Notes: generated from the letters alone by a model not told the origin. A DNA stretch of 64,000 nucleotides from Pseudarcicella hirudinis (GCF_900115665.1 NZ_FOXH01000014.1:1-64000); one strand, 5' to 3'; shown: positions 37,494 to 48,051, counted from the stretch's first letter. Made by a program: numbers and translations.

Positions 37494-39882
37494 CCTTCTT
37501 CGCAACAAGGTCTATGGTTTCATCAATATTGTCGGCCTGGCAATGGGCATTGCAGCATTTCTGTTGATTCTGGAATATGTCAGTCTGGAGAAAAGTGTTA
37601 ACCAGTTTCATACCAATCTGCCGGAAATGTATCGGGTACTCTGCCAGAATCCACAGGGTGAAAACTGGCCTCAGATTGAACCGGGCTGGATGAATCAAAC
37701 AAAAGATCTGCCTGAAATCAAAGGATATTCAAGGTTTGCGGAAGGAATTGCGCAGGGAATTGTAAAAAACGATGAGAAAAACATTTCTTTCCGGGAACAG
37801 CAGATAGGTTACGCAGAAGGCAATTTCTTCGACTTTTTCAGCTTTCCGCTGAAATCCGGGAATCCAGAATCATTGGCCAATCCTTCTGTAGTATTCCTGT
37901 CAGAATCTTATGCCAAAAAATACTTTGGCAATGAAAACCCAATAGGTAAAACACTTGGTCTGCACAATCAGTTTGGCCATAAACTTTATACGGTAGAAGG
38001 TGTTTATGCCGATATGGGCGAAAATTCAGACATTAATTTTGATATGCTGTTTTCGCTGGAAACTTTGAGAAATCCGGCCAATCTGAACGGAAATGATTGG
38101 GCAAATCTTGATAACCTGGATTCACAATATATTAATGCATTTCTTCTTCTCGACAAAAATGCTGATTTTCAGGCCCTGGAAAAGAAACTGACAAAACTGA
38201 GAAGATCTCTGCAAGTTGAGAAAGATGCCATTGTTTTTAAAATTCAACCTTTTTCCAGTACACATTTAGCGACCTCTTTCAGTGATCCCTTACAGCATAC
38301 AGGTAATGTAAAATACATTTATATGCTGGCAGGAATCGCCTTTCTGATTCTGATAATTGCCTGGTTTAATTACATCAATCTCAGTACAGCTAATGCTCTG
38401 AAAAAGGCTAATGAAGTAGGGGTAAGAAAAGTAATCGGAGCCACTCAGGCCAATCTGATCGGGCAATTTCTCAGTGAATCTCTTTTAGTAAATCTCCTGG
38501 CATTTGGACTGGCAACCTTTCTGGTAATGCTTCTTCAGCCTTTTTTTAATGATCTGATCGGCAAAAACCTTTCTATCTTAACATTAAGCGGCTCTTCCGT
38601 CTGGATATACGGACTTTGTTTACTGACAACTGGTTCTTTTCTGTCTGGTATTTATACAGCCTCCGCTTTATCAAACTTCAAACCTGTTGATACCTTAAAA
38701 GGTAAAATCACTAAAACAATTAAGGGCGTTTTGCTTCGGAAATCTTTAGTCGTATCTCAATTCAGCATTTCAATTGCACTGATTCTTTTTACAATTCTCA
38801 TTTACGCTCAGCTGCAATACATGCAAAAACAGGATTTAGGCATGGATATCAACCAGTTACTGGTGATTCAGGGACCGGAACTTGGCAAAGACAGCAGTTT
38901 TAAAGACCGGCGAAATGGATTTTGGAACGAAGTTGCCAAAGAGAGTTATATCAGCGACTATTCAACCAGCGGAAGTATTCCGGGGAAATGGTACAATTTC
39001 AATACCGGCGGTTTTACTTCTGCAAAATCAAAAGCAGGTGATGAACAGAAATCCTATGCTTTTGCTATTGTGGGAGACAGATATCTGAAAACCTATGGCA
39101 TAAAAATCAAAACGGGAAGGAATTTTACCCCACAGGAATGTGATGTTGACTGGAATAATAACAGCAAAGTAATGCTGAATGAAAGAGCGGTCAAAGAATT
39201 GGGATTTAATTCGGCAGAAGAGGCTGTACGAAGTAAAATCAAATGGGATGAACGCTATCTGGAAATCATTGGTGTGGTAAAAGATTATCACCATACCGGT
39301 CTTCAAAAAACCATTGATCCGATTATTTTCTATCCTCAGAATAATGGAAAATACATTACCATCCGGCTGAACTCAGAGAAGATGCAGGAGAAAATAGCGT
39401 CTCTTGAAAAATTGTATAAAACATTTTTCCCGGGAAATCCTTTTGAATATTTTTTCGTGGATGACAATTTCAACAAACAGTATCTGAACGAAAAACAATA
39501 TAGTTCTTTATTCACCACTGCCTCCGTCTGGGCAATTGTCATTGCCTGTCTCGGATTATTCGGATTAGCCACTTTCACGGTCGAATCACGGACTAAAGAA
39601 ATCGGAATTCGTAAAGTACTTGGAGCCAGCGTTATGAATATTACCGGACTTTTATCGAAAGACTTCCTGATTTTAGTCGGTATTGCTCTTCTGATTTCCA
39701 GTCCGCTCGCTTATTATTTTATGAACAAATGGCTCACTGATTTTGCTTACCGGGTAGAAATCTCCTGGCTGATATTTGTGCTGGCAGGAACCATTGCGGT
39801 TCTGATTGCTTTAATTACAATCAGTTATCAGGCCATTAGAGCAGCACTGATGAATCCGGTAAAGTCCTTAAGGACAGAATAA
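37459..39882 (+). CDS. FtsX/MacB-type ABC permease 5
   Basis: 807 residues, 14 bp after permease 4. The first coupling motif is the variant KKANEVGVRKVIGA (about 314), with Asn and Ala at positions that are Arg/Lys and Ser elsewhere; the second is RTKEIGIRKVLGAS (about 710). The first TM region continues as FLLILEYVSLEKSVNQF, unlike any other copy, so it is the most distinct member. Tail ALMNPVKSLRTE. Confidence 0.9.
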   Translation: MIRNYFKIALRNLLRNKVYGFINIVGLAMGIAAFLLILEYVSLEKSVNQFHTNLPEMYRVLCQNPQGENWPQIEPGWMNQTKDLPEIKGYSRFAEGIAQGIVKNDEKNISFREQQIGYAEGNFFDFFSFPLKSGNPESLANPSVVFLSESYAKKYFGNENPIGKTLGLHNQFGHKLYTVEGVYADMGENSDINFDMLFSLETLRNPANLNGNDWANLDNLDSQYINAFLLLDKNADFQALEKKLTKLRRSLQVEKDAIVFKIQPFSSTHLATSFSDPLQHTGNVKYIYMLAGIAFLILIIAWFNYINLSTANALKKANEVGVRKVIGATQANLIGQFLSESLLVNLLAFGLATFLVMLLQPFFNDLIGKNLSILTLSGSSVWIYGLCLLTTGSFLSGIYTASALSNFKPVDTLKGKITKTIKGVLLRKSLVVSQFSISIALILFTILIYAQLQYMQKQDLGMDINQLLVIQGPELGKDSSFKDRRNGFWNEVAKESYISDYSTSGSIPGKWYNFNTGGFTSAKSKAGDEQKSYAFAIVGDRYLKTYGIKIKTGRNFTPQECDVDWNNNSKVMLNERAVKELGFNSAEEAVRSKIKWDERYLEIIGVVKDYHHTGLQKTIDPIIFYPQNNGKYITIRLNSEKMQEKIASLEKLYKTFFPGNPFEYFFVDDNFNKQYLNEKQYSSLFTTASVWAIVIACLGLFGLATFTVESRTKEIGIRKVLGASVMNITGLLSKDFLILVGIALLISSPLAYYFMNKWLTDFAYRVEISWLIFVLAGTIAVLIALITISYQAIRAALMNPVKSLRTE

Positions 39883-39925
39883 TTAACAGATTTCAAGACC
39901 CTCATTTAATAACCGGAAAAGAACT

Positions 39926-42310
39926 ATGTTTAATAATTTCCTAAAAATAGCCCTGAGAAATCTTAAAAGAAACAAGGTTTATTCATTCATCAATATCATC
40001 GGACTCGCCGTAGGAATGGCCGTAGCTATGCTCATCGGCTTATGGATTTATGATGAACTTTCTTTCAATAAGTCTTTCCAAAACTATGATCGTCTTGCTA
40101 TTGTCATGCAAAACCAGACTTTCAACGGAAAAGTCGGTTCTCAGACCGCCGTTCCCTATCTGATGGCTGATGAAATCAGAAAAACATACGGAAGTGATTT
40201 CAAATATGTGAGCATGTCATCATGGAACGGTAAACATGTTTTATCCTTCGGGGAAAAGAAAATCGCTCAGTCCGGTAATTATTTTGAACCTCAGATCACC
40301 GAAATGTTATCTCTGAAAATGCTTAAGGGAACACGCAAAGCGCTGAAAGAAACCCATTCTATCATTCTTTCGGAATCTGTAGCAAAAGCATTGTTTGATA
40401 AAGCTGACCCGATGGATAAACTCCTGAAAATTGACAATAACTTCACGGTTAAAGTCAGCGGGGTGTATGAGGACTTACCTTTCAATTCTGACTTTCAGGA
40501 TCTGAACTTTATTGCGCCCTGGGATTTGTATATCAATGATAATAACTGGCCTGAAAAAACCACCGACCCATGGCGCAGCAATGCTTTTCAGGCTTTTGCC
40601 CAAATTGCAGACCATGCTGACATGGATAAAGTTTCAGTGAAAATCAAGGATGTTAAACTCAAAAGAGTAAGTAAAGTTAACGCTGCATTTAAGCCGGAAG
40701 TTTTTCTTCATCCTATGAAAAAATGGCATTTATATTCTGAATTTAAAGATGGTAAAAACGTTGGAGGAAGAATTCAGTTTGTATGGCTTTTCGGGATTAT
40801 CGGAAGTTTTGTTTTGCTATTAGCCTGTATCAATTTTATGAACCTGGCTACTGCCCGTTCCGAAAAACGGGCCAAGGAAGTAGGTATCAGAAAAGCCATT
40901 GGCTCTATGAGAAGCCAGCTGATTGGTCAGTTTTTCAGTGAATCTGTTTTGGTATCTGTTTTTGCATTGCTTCTGTCGCTGGTTCTGGTACAGCTTACCT
41001 TGCCCTATTTCAATCAGCTTTCGAACAAACAAATAAGTATTTTATGGACAAGCCCCCTGTTCTGGACTTCAGGAATAAGTTTCAGCTTATTTACCGGCCT
41101 GATTGCCGGAAGCTATCCGGCACTTTACTTATCCTCATTTCAGCCTGTAAAAGTGCTGAAAGGTACTTTTCAGGCAGGTCGTTTCGCTTCTGCTCCCCGC
41201 AAGGTACTGGTTGTCCTGCAATTCACCGTCTCTATCACATTAATTATCGGAACTATCATCGTTTTCCAACAGATTCAATTTGCTAAAAATCGCCCCAGCG
41301 GATATGATCGCAGCGGTCTGATTAACATTCTCATGAATACCCCCGACTTTAAAGGACATTACAATGCACTCCGTAACGACCTGCTGAAAACAGGAGCGGT
41401 TGCAGAAATGTCGCAGTCTTCCGGCCCGACTACCGGTATATCGGCCATTAACAACGGATATGAATGGGATGGCAAAGATCCAAGCATTCAGGGAAATCTG
41501 GGGACGGTGGCCATAACACATGACTTCGGAAAATCTATCGGATGGACATTTGCAGCCGGAAGGGATTTTTCCAGGAATTTTTCCACAGATTCATCAGGAA
41601 TCATACTGAATGAGGCTGCTGCAAAATTTATGGGGTTTAAAGATCCGATCGGGAAAACAGTTAAAGCCGATGGAAAACCTTACAAAGTAATTGGCGTGAT
41701 AAAAGACATGGTCATGGAGTCACCTTATCAGCCTGTCTTCCGTACCGTTTATATGCTGGATTATGAATGGGCAAATTTCATCAACCTCAAAATAAATCCT
41801 AAAATGAGTTCGTCTCAGGCTTTGGCAAAAATTGAATCTGTTTTTAAAAAATACAACCCTTCTGCTCCTTTCGACTACTGGTTTGTAGATGATGAGTACG
41901 CCCGCAAGTTCGGAGACGAGGAACGGATTGGAAAATTAGCCGGAGTTTTCACTGTTTTAGCCATCTTTATCAGCTGTTTAGGGCTTTTCGGACTTGCCTC
42001 ATTTGTAGCAGAACAAAGAACTAAAGAAATCGGAATCCGGAAAATTCTGGGTGCGTCCATTTTTAACGTATGGCGTTTGTTATCAAAAGATTTTGTTTCA
42101 CTTATTATCATTTCTCTGCTGATTTCCGCACCTGCTGCTTATCTGTTTATGAACAACTGGTTACAGAAATATGAATACCGTACTGAAATTTCATGGTGGA
42201 TCTTCCTGGTTTCAGGTATGGGTGCTATGGCAATTACCTTGCTGACTGTCAGTTTCCAGGCCATTAAAGCGGCCGTTGCTAATCCTGTAAAAAGTATAAG
42301 AACCGAATAA
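39926..42310 (+). CDS. FtsX/MacB-type ABC permease 6
   Basis: 794 residues, 43 bp after permease 5 and last gene of the first unit. It opens MFNNFLKIALRNLKRNKVYS and shares AMLIGLWIYDELSF and QTFNG with permease 7, its closest relative here. The coupling motifs are KRAKEVGIRKAIGS (about 313) and RTKEIGIRKILGAS (about 697); the tail is AVANPVKSIRTE. A strong hairpin follows. Confidence 0.9.
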   Translation: MFNNFLKIALRNLKRNKVYSFINIIGLAVGMAVAMLIGLWIYDELSFNKSFQNYDRLAIVMQNQTFNGKVGSQTAVPYLMADEIRKTYGSDFKYVSMSSWNGKHVLSFGEKKIAQSGNYFEPQITEMLSLKMLKGTRKALKETHSIILSESVAKALFDKADPMDKLLKIDNNFTVKVSGVYEDLPFNSDFQDLNFIAPWDLYINDNNWPEKTTDPWRSNAFQAFAQIADHADMDKVSVKIKDVKLKRVSKVNAAFKPEVFLHPMKKWHLYSEFKDGKNVGGRIQFVWLFGIIGSFVLLLACINFMNLATARSEKRAKEVGIRKAIGSMRSQLIGQFFSESVLVSVFALLLSLVLVQLTLPYFNQLSNKQISILWTSPLFWTSGISFSLFTGLIAGSYPALYLSSFQPVKVLKGTFQAGRFASAPRKVLVVLQFTVSITLIIGTIIVFQQIQFAKNRPSGYDRSGLINILMNTPDFKGHYNALRNDLLKTGAVAEMSQSSGPTTGISAINNGYEWDGKDPSIQGNLGTVAITHDFGKSIGWTFAAGRDFSRNFSTDSSGIILNEAAAKFMGFKDPIGKTVKADGKPYKVIGVIKDMVMESPYQPVFRTVYMLDYEWANFINLKINPKMSSSQALAKIESVFKKYNPSAPFDYWFVDDEYARKFGDEERIGKLAGVFTVLAIFISCLGLFGLASFVAEQRTKEIGIRKILGASIFNVWRLLSKDFVSLIIISLLISAPAAYLFMNNWLQKYEYRTEISWWIFLVSGMGAMAITLLTVSFQAIKAAVANPVKSIRTE

Positions 42311-42326
42311 ATATATGGCTCATCCG

Positions 42327-42359
42327 GAGAATCTGTATGGATTAAAAGTACAGATTCTC
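42327..42359 (+). terminator. Hairpin ending the first ABC transcription unit
   Basis: gagaatctgta (42327-42337) and tacagattctc (42349-42359) form a perfect 11-bp stem with an 11-nt loop, 16 bp after permease 6. The tail is not T-rich, so full termination may need Rho. Confidence 0.55.
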
Positions 42360-42398
42360 TGACTTTCTGACACCTCCCCTCCTTTCTTCTGATTGACC

Positions 42399-42500
42399 AT
42401 TTCCGAACATAAAGTGTATCAAAAACGAACACCTTATTTTTTTAAATAAAACATAATCCACTGAAAATCAAACCACTAAAAAAGTGGCATATTCTTTTCT
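42399..42500 (+). promoter_or_regulatory. Candidate sigma-54 promoter with upstream dyad, second ABC unit
   Basis: GTGTATCAAAAACGAACAC (42414-42432) matches the 19-mer of the first unit at 16 positions. A further half-like site, ttccgaaca, lies just upstream. After 52 nt comes TGGCAT-ATTCT-TTTCT (42485-42500), again with TC at the -12 GC position. The start codon of permease 7 follows 43 nt later. Confidence 0.55.
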
Positions 42501-42543
42501 TGAAATTTAGTACAGACTCTTCCCATTCTCGACTCTTTGCACT

Positions 42544-44928
42544 ATGTTTCAAAACTATATCAAAATCGCATTAAGAAATCTTCGCCAGAATAAAGGTTTC
42601 TCCTTCATTAATATCTTTGGATTATCTGTAGGAATGGCTGTAGCTATGCTGATAGGGCTTTGGATTTATGACGAATTATCTTTTGATACTTGTCATGAAA
42701 ACTATGAAACGCTGGGTCAGGTAATGACAACCCAAACCTTTAATGGTGAAACCGGAACAGGACAGGCAGTCGCTATTCCATTATCTGAGGAACTTAAGAT
42801 TAAGTATCCGAAAGATTTCAGGAAAGTTGCTATGGCTTCATGGAATTTTGGCCATATTATCGCTTACGGAGAGAACAAATTTTCCAAAGATGGCATGTGG
42901 GTTCAACCAGAATTGCCGGAAATGCTTACGCTGAAAATGTTAAAGGGAAACATCAAAGCCCTTTCTGATCCATCCTCAATTCTTTTGACGGAGTCTTTAT
43001 CCAAAATTTTATTCGGGGAACTGGACCCGATGAATAAACTGGTGAAACTGGATAATAAAACCTTTTTCAAAGTAGCCGGAGTTTACAAAGATTTACCTTA
43101 TAATTCTGAATTTCATAATTCAAACTTTTTTATCCCCTGGGACAAATACCTGGCTGAGCAGCAATGGGTAAAAAATTCTCAAACCGAGTGGAATAATCAC
43201 TCTTTTCAATTATTTGTACAGCTGAACAGAAGCGATGATTTTGAAAGAATTACTGCCAAAATTAAGGATGTGCCAATGAAACATCTTAATGCCGCCACAG
43301 ACGGAAAAGAGGAAATTCTATTACATCCGATGTGTGAATGGCATCTTCGTTCTGAGTTTAAAAACGGACATATCTCAGGTGGAAGAATTCAGTTTGTATG
43401 GCTTTTCGGCATAATCGGGACTTTTGTACTCTTATTGGCCTGCATCAATTTCATGAATCTGAGTACTGCCAGATCTGAGAAAAGAGCGAAAGAAGTAGGT
43501 GTAAGAAAAGCTATCGGTTCTGAAAGAAGACAACTGATAAATCAGTTTCTGAGCGAATCTTTACTGGTTGTTTTTATGGCTTTTGTACTGGCTGTAATCC
43601 TTGTTCAGCTATCTCTACCGACGTTTTTCAATGAACTGGCCGATAAGAAAATATCTATTCCTTTCGGAAACCCGGTTTTCTGGCTGATTTGTATCAGTTT
43701 TACTTTATTTACAGGATTGGTTTCAGGAAGTTATCCGGCCTTTTACCTTTCATCATTTGAGCCTGTAAAAGTATTGAAAGGCACTTTCAGGGTTGGGAAA
43801 TATGCCTCATTACCCAGAAAAATCCTGGTAGTGGTTCAATTCACTGTTTCTGTGACGCTTATTATCGGAACGATTATCGTTTTCAAACAAATTCAATACG
43901 CAAAAAGCAGACCCGTAGGCTATAACCGTGAAGGCATGATTTCGATTAACATGAACACGCCTGAGCTTTATGGCCATTATGATGCTTTGAGAAATGACCT
44001 GATTAAAACGGGAGCGGTGGAAAACATGGCGGAATCTTCAAGCCCTACAACCGGAGTTTATTCAAATCAGATCGGCTTCGACTGGAAAGGAAAAGACCCT
44101 AATGCTATTCCGCTTTTTGGCATAGTTTCAGTAAGCTGGGACTTTGGTAAAACGGTACACTGGAAAATTAAAGAAGGTCGTGATTTCTCCCGTGATTACG
44201 GTACAGATACACTCTCCTTAATTCTTAATGAGGCCGCTATCAAACTCACCGGATTAAAAAATCCGATCGGAGAAACAATCAAATGGAATGATAAGAAATG
44301 GAAGATTATCGGTATTGTGAAAGACCTTGTTATGGAATCTCCGTTCAGACCTATCAAGCCAACGGTCTTTCTGATGAATATGGAATGGGTGAATATCATT
44401 ACCGTTCGCCTTAAACCAGGCTTGCCGGTAAGGGAATCTCTTGCTAAAATTGAACCTGTTTTCAAAAGATTTAATCCTGGCAGCCCTTTTGACTATAATT
44501 TTGTGGATGAGGAATATGCCAAGAAATTCCAGTCGGAAGAAAGAGTTGGAAAATTAGCGAGTGTTTTCGCCGTTTTAGCCATTCTGATAAGTTGCTTAGG
44601 CCTCTTCGGATTAGCTTCTTTTATGGCAGAACAGCGTACCAAGGAAATCGGGGTAAGAAAAGTTCTGGGTGCTTCGGTTTTCAACTTATGGAGTCTTTTA
44701 TCGAAGGATTTTATCAAACTGGTAGTTATTTCTATCCTGATTGCCGCCCCTTCTGCTTACTTCCTTTTGAGTAACTGGCTTCAGAATTATGAATACCGTT
44801 CTGAAATTTCCTGGTGGGTATTCCTCGTTTCAGGTGCAGGTGCAATTTTTATTACACTGGCAACCGTAAGTTATCAGGCGATTTCTGCTGCTCTGGCCAA
44901 TCCGGTGAAGTCATTAAGAACCGAATAA
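42544..44928 (+). CDS. FtsX/MacB-type ABC permease 7
   Basis: 794 residues, first gene of the second unit, 233 bp after permease 6. It begins MFQNYIKIALRNLRQNKGFS. The coupling motifs are KRAKEVGVRKAIGS (about 312) and RTKEIGVRKVLGAS (about 697), and the tail ALANPVKSLRTE. It is the same length as permease 6 and aligns with it almost throughout, so one arose by duplication of the other. Confidence 0.9.
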   Translation: MFQNYIKIALRNLRQNKGFSFINIFGLSVGMAVAMLIGLWIYDELSFDTCHENYETLGQVMTTQTFNGETGTGQAVAIPLSEELKIKYPKDFRKVAMASWNFGHIIAYGENKFSKDGMWVQPELPEMLTLKMLKGNIKALSDPSSILLTESLSKILFGELDPMNKLVKLDNKTFFKVAGVYKDLPYNSEFHNSNFFIPWDKYLAEQQWVKNSQTEWNNHSFQLFVQLNRSDDFERITAKIKDVPMKHLNAATDGKEEILLHPMCEWHLRSEFKNGHISGGRIQFVWLFGIIGTFVLLLACINFMNLSTARSEKRAKEVGVRKAIGSERRQLINQFLSESLLVVFMAFVLAVILVQLSLPTFFNELADKKISIPFGNPVFWLICISFTLFTGLVSGSYPAFYLSSFEPVKVLKGTFRVGKYASLPRKILVVVQFTVSVTLIIGTIIVFKQIQYAKSRPVGYNREGMISINMNTPELYGHYDALRNDLIKTGAVENMAESSSPTTGVYSNQIGFDWKGKDPNAIPLFGIVSVSWDFGKTVHWKIKEGRDFSRDYGTDTLSLILNEAAIKLTGLKNPIGETIKWNDKKWKIIGIVKDLVMESPFRPIKPTVFLMNMEWVNIITVRLKPGLPVRESLAKIEPVFKRFNPGSPFDYNFVDEEYAKKFQSEERVGKLASVFAVLAILISCLGLFGLASFMAEQRTKEIGVRKVLGASVFNLWSLLSKDFIKLVVISILIAAPSAYFLLSNWLQNYEYRSEISWWVFLVSGAGAIFITLATVSYQAISAALANPVKSLRTE

Positions 44929-44984
44929 ATGAAATAATCAGGGCCTTCAAATTTTCGGGCTGTTAACAAATAATATCAAAAACC

Positions 44985-45578
44985 ATGAAAACTATCTTAA
45001 CTTTCATAATTATCTGCGGAATCAGTACGCTGGTACTGGCTCAGAAAACTAATTCTTCGATCAGCAAAAGTATAAAAGATAATGGAAAAACTCTTTCGAT
45101 CAGAGTGAGAGGAAATATCAACGGGAAAGAGGTAAATTATCAGCGCACATTTGATGTAGAAAGTCTCAGCAGAACTGAGAAAGAAGAACTCCAGGAAAAA
45201 ATCATGGATTCGTTAGACGTTGAAATGAATGTCCCTCTACCCGTTGAGCCTGTTGCTCCGGCAGAACCGGTTGAGCCAGTCGCTGCAACACCTTCAGCGT
45301 CAATTTCGATGCATCATTCAGACAAAAAAGCACCCGTAATTTCTTCCAGAACTAAAAATGAGGAAGCTTATGCCGTAGGAGGTGCCAATGCCTTTACCAA
45401 AGAAGTAAAATTCAACCCTGAAAACGGAAGACTTTTCATGCGTTACCGCTATACCAGAAACGGAGTGGAGTATATCACGGAAAAAACAGTAAATGCCGGA
45501 GAAAAGTCGGAAGCGGAAAGACAGGCGGTTGTGAACGAATTTGAAAAAGAAATAGGTATTTCAGCGTTGAAAAAATAG
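44985..45578 (+). CDS. Small exported protein of unknown function inside the ABC unit
   Basis: 197 residues with a signal peptide (MKTILTFIIICGISTLVLAQ, cleavage near 19). A short N-terminal domain (about 20-75) is followed by a Pro/Val/Glu-rich linker (PVEPVAPAEPVEPVA, about 85-105) and a C-terminal domain (about 125-197) containing FNPENGRLFMRYRYTRNGVEY. It is 56 bp after permease 7 and 7 bp before permease 8, so it is co-translated with them and is likely a periplasmic partner or substrate. I do not recognise the family. Confidence 0.8.
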   Translation: MKTILTFIIICGISTLVLAQKTNSSISKSIKDNGKTLSIRVRGNINGKEVNYQRTFDVESLSRTEKEELQEKIMDSLDVEMNVPLPVEPVAPAEPVEPVAATPSASISMHHSDKKAPVISSRTKNEEAYAVGGANAFTKEVKFNPENGRLFMRYRYTRNGVEYITEKTVNAGEKSEAERQAVVNEFEKEIGISALKK

Positions 45579-45585
45579 AACCTCT

Positions 45586-47967
45586 ATGCTAAGTAATTAT
45601 CTGAAAATTGCATTAAGAACACTTTTGAGAAACAAAGTGTATTCTTTTATCAATATTGCAGGTCTCGCCGTTGGAATGGCCTTTGCAATCCTTATTGGTT
45701 TATGGGTAAGGTATGAACTTAGTTATGATAGTTTCCATAAAAATGGTGACAGAATCGCTATGATCAGGAAACACAATTTATTCAACCACGAAAAAACTAC
45801 CAAGATTGCCGTAAGCTTACCTGTCTATGATGAAATTAAGACAAATTACCCTGAAATAAAACATGTCACTCGTGCAGATTGGGGCAATTTCCACGGATTA
45901 AAGGTTGGGGAATCAAAATTCAGTAAACAAGGGCATTTTGTAGATCCGGATTTCCTGAAAATGTTTGACTATCCGTTAATTCAGGGAAGTATTGAAACTG
46001 TTCTGAAAAATCCACGATCTATTGTTCTGACTGAATCTGCTGCCAAAGCTATGTTTAAAAACGCTGATCCTATCGGAAAAATCGTTCGGGTAGATAACCA
46101 GCATGATATGTTAGTGACAGGTATTCTGAAAGATATTCCTAAAAACTCCTCATTGGATTTTGAATTTTTAATGCCTTTTGAATTTAGTATTCAGTCTAAT
46201 GAATTCTACAAAAGCCAACGAACCAACTGGAGAAACAACTTTCTCATGGTGATGGTTGAAGTTCGTGAAGGTGCATCAATGGAGGCTTTTTCTGCTAAAA
46301 TCACTAACCTTATCAAGATCAAAACCCAAAACAAAAAACTGGGTACCCTCTTTGCCTTTCCTCTAAACAAATGGCATCTTCACAATGACTTTAAGGACTG
46401 GATAAATGTAGGCGGCAGAATTGATGATGTTCGTTTGTTTGGTTTGATCGGACTTTTTGTGCTGTTTATTGCCTGTATCAATTTCATGAATCTTTCAACG
46501 GCACGTTCTGAAAAAAGAGCCAGAGAAGTGGGTGTTCGTAAGGCTATCGGTTCACAGAGAAAACAATTAATCTGGCAATTTCTTTGTGAATCATTACTGG
46601 TTACATTCATTGCATTTATCATGTCATTAGTACTGATTCAATTGGTTCTTCCGCTACTAAAGGATTTCGGATTTCAGCATATTTCTTTCGATTTTGACAA
46701 TTTCCCGCTGATTCTGGCTGCATTAGGCGTTTGTATCATAACAGGATTTTTAGCAGGAAGCTACCCTGCTTTTTATCTGTCCTCCTATTCTGTAGTAAAT
46801 GTCCTGAAAGGTGCCTTAACACAGGGAAATAAGGGTAGCAGTCCAAGAAAAATTCTGGTAGTTACTCAGTTTACCTTTTCGATTGCGCTCATTATTGGTA
46901 CCATTATTATTTTCAAACAAATTCAATATGCCAAAAACAGGCCTTTAGGTTATGATCCGAACAATATCATATCACTGGGGATGACTTCTGACCTGTTGAA
47001 AAATTACCAGACCTTAAGGCAGGATTTGCTTAATACAAATATGGTAGAGGCTGTTTGCAAGTCATCCAGCCCGCCAACTGCTATATGGAACCAATGGGAC
47101 TCTTTCTCCTGGCCCGGGAAAGACCCTAATGTTGTTCAGATTTTTTCAGTGATACAGACAGATTTTGACTATCAAAAAACATTAGGGATGAAAATGAAAG
47201 CAGGCCGTGGTTTTTCAAGAGAGTTTGCCACAGATTCTTCTGCGGCAATTATCAATGAAGCAACCCTGAAAATTATTGGTTTTAAAAACCCGATAGGAGA
47301 AACGATTGTTCTTTCTGATGGAGATCAAGACAAAAAGCTTAGGATAATCGGGGTTTCTGAAAATGTAGTAAGTCAGAATCCTTTTAGTGTGGTAGAGCCT
47401 TCCATAACCTTTTTCAGTGCTGATGCTTCCGGTGATATCAGTTTGAGATTAAAAGAAAATGTTGATGTGAGAAAGGCTTTGAAATCCATTAAAACGATAA
47501 CGAACAAATATAATCCTGCTTATAATTTCGAGTACAATTTTGTAGATGAAGAGTTTGGAAAAAAATTCAAAGCAGAAGATCAGATAGGCGCTTTGGCAGG
47601 TATTTTCTCAGGATTGGCCATTTTCATTTCCTGCCTGGGTTTGTTTGGACTGGCAGCTTATATGGCCGAACAAAGAACAAAAGAGATTGGAATCAGAAAA
47701 GTATTGGGTGCATCGATTTTAAGTCTATGGACCTTACTTTCTAAAGATTTCATCAAACTGGTACTGCTTTCCTGCCTGATTGCCACACCTCTTGCCTATT
47801 GGTTTATGGATTCCTGGCTTCAGAAATACAGCTACCACATTGAAATGGGCTGGTGGATTTTCATTTTAGCAAGTTTTTCTGCGGTTTTCATCACATTGGT
47901 CACAGTAAGTTATCAGGCGATTTCGGCGGCGATGGCAAACCCTGTAAAATCATTGCGAACTGAGTAA
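45586..47967 (+). CDS. FtsX/MacB-type ABC permease 8
   Basis: 793 residues, 7 bp after the small exported gene. It opens MLSNYLKIALRTLLRNKVYS. The coupling motifs are KRAREVGVRKAIGS (about 310) and RTKEIGIRKVLGAS (about 696), and the tail reads AMANPVKSLRTE. Its LIGLWVRYELSYDSF segment and PLGYDPNN loop place it with permeases 4, 6 and 7. The second ATPase follows after 84 bp. Confidence 0.9.
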   Translation: MLSNYLKIALRTLLRNKVYSFINIAGLAVGMAFAILIGLWVRYELSYDSFHKNGDRIAMIRKHNLFNHEKTTKIAVSLPVYDEIKTNYPEIKHVTRADWGNFHGLKVGESKFSKQGHFVDPDFLKMFDYPLIQGSIETVLKNPRSIVLTESAAKAMFKNADPIGKIVRVDNQHDMLVTGILKDIPKNSSLDFEFLMPFEFSIQSNEFYKSQRTNWRNNFLMVMVEVREGASMEAFSAKITNLIKIKTQNKKLGTLFAFPLNKWHLHNDFKDWINVGGRIDDVRLFGLIGLFVLFIACINFMNLSTARSEKRAREVGVRKAIGSQRKQLIWQFLCESLLVTFIAFIMSLVLIQLVLPLLKDFGFQHISFDFDNFPLILAALGVCIITGFLAGSYPAFYLSSYSVVNVLKGALTQGNKGSSPRKILVVTQFTFSIALIIGTIIIFKQIQYAKNRPLGYDPNNIISLGMTSDLLKNYQTLRQDLLNTNMVEAVCKSSSPPTAIWNQWDSFSWPGKDPNVVQIFSVIQTDFDYQKTLGMKMKAGRGFSREFATDSSAAIINEATLKIIGFKNPIGETIVLSDGDQDKKLRIIGVSENVVSQNPFSVVEPSITFFSADASGDISLRLKENVDVRKALKSIKTITNKYNPAYNFEYNFVDEEFGKKFKAEDQIGALAGIFSGLAIFISCLGLFGLAAYMAEQRTKEIGIRKVLGASILSLWTLLSKDFIKLVLLSCLIATPLAYWFMDSWLQKYSYHIEMGWWIFILASFSAVFITLVTVSYQAISAAMANPVKSLRTE

Positions 47968-48051
47968 ATGCAGAAAACTAATGGTATCATCTTTTTACAA
48001 AGGAGTACTCTTACAAAAGAAAAAAGACTAAGAACTAATACTATTTAAAAC

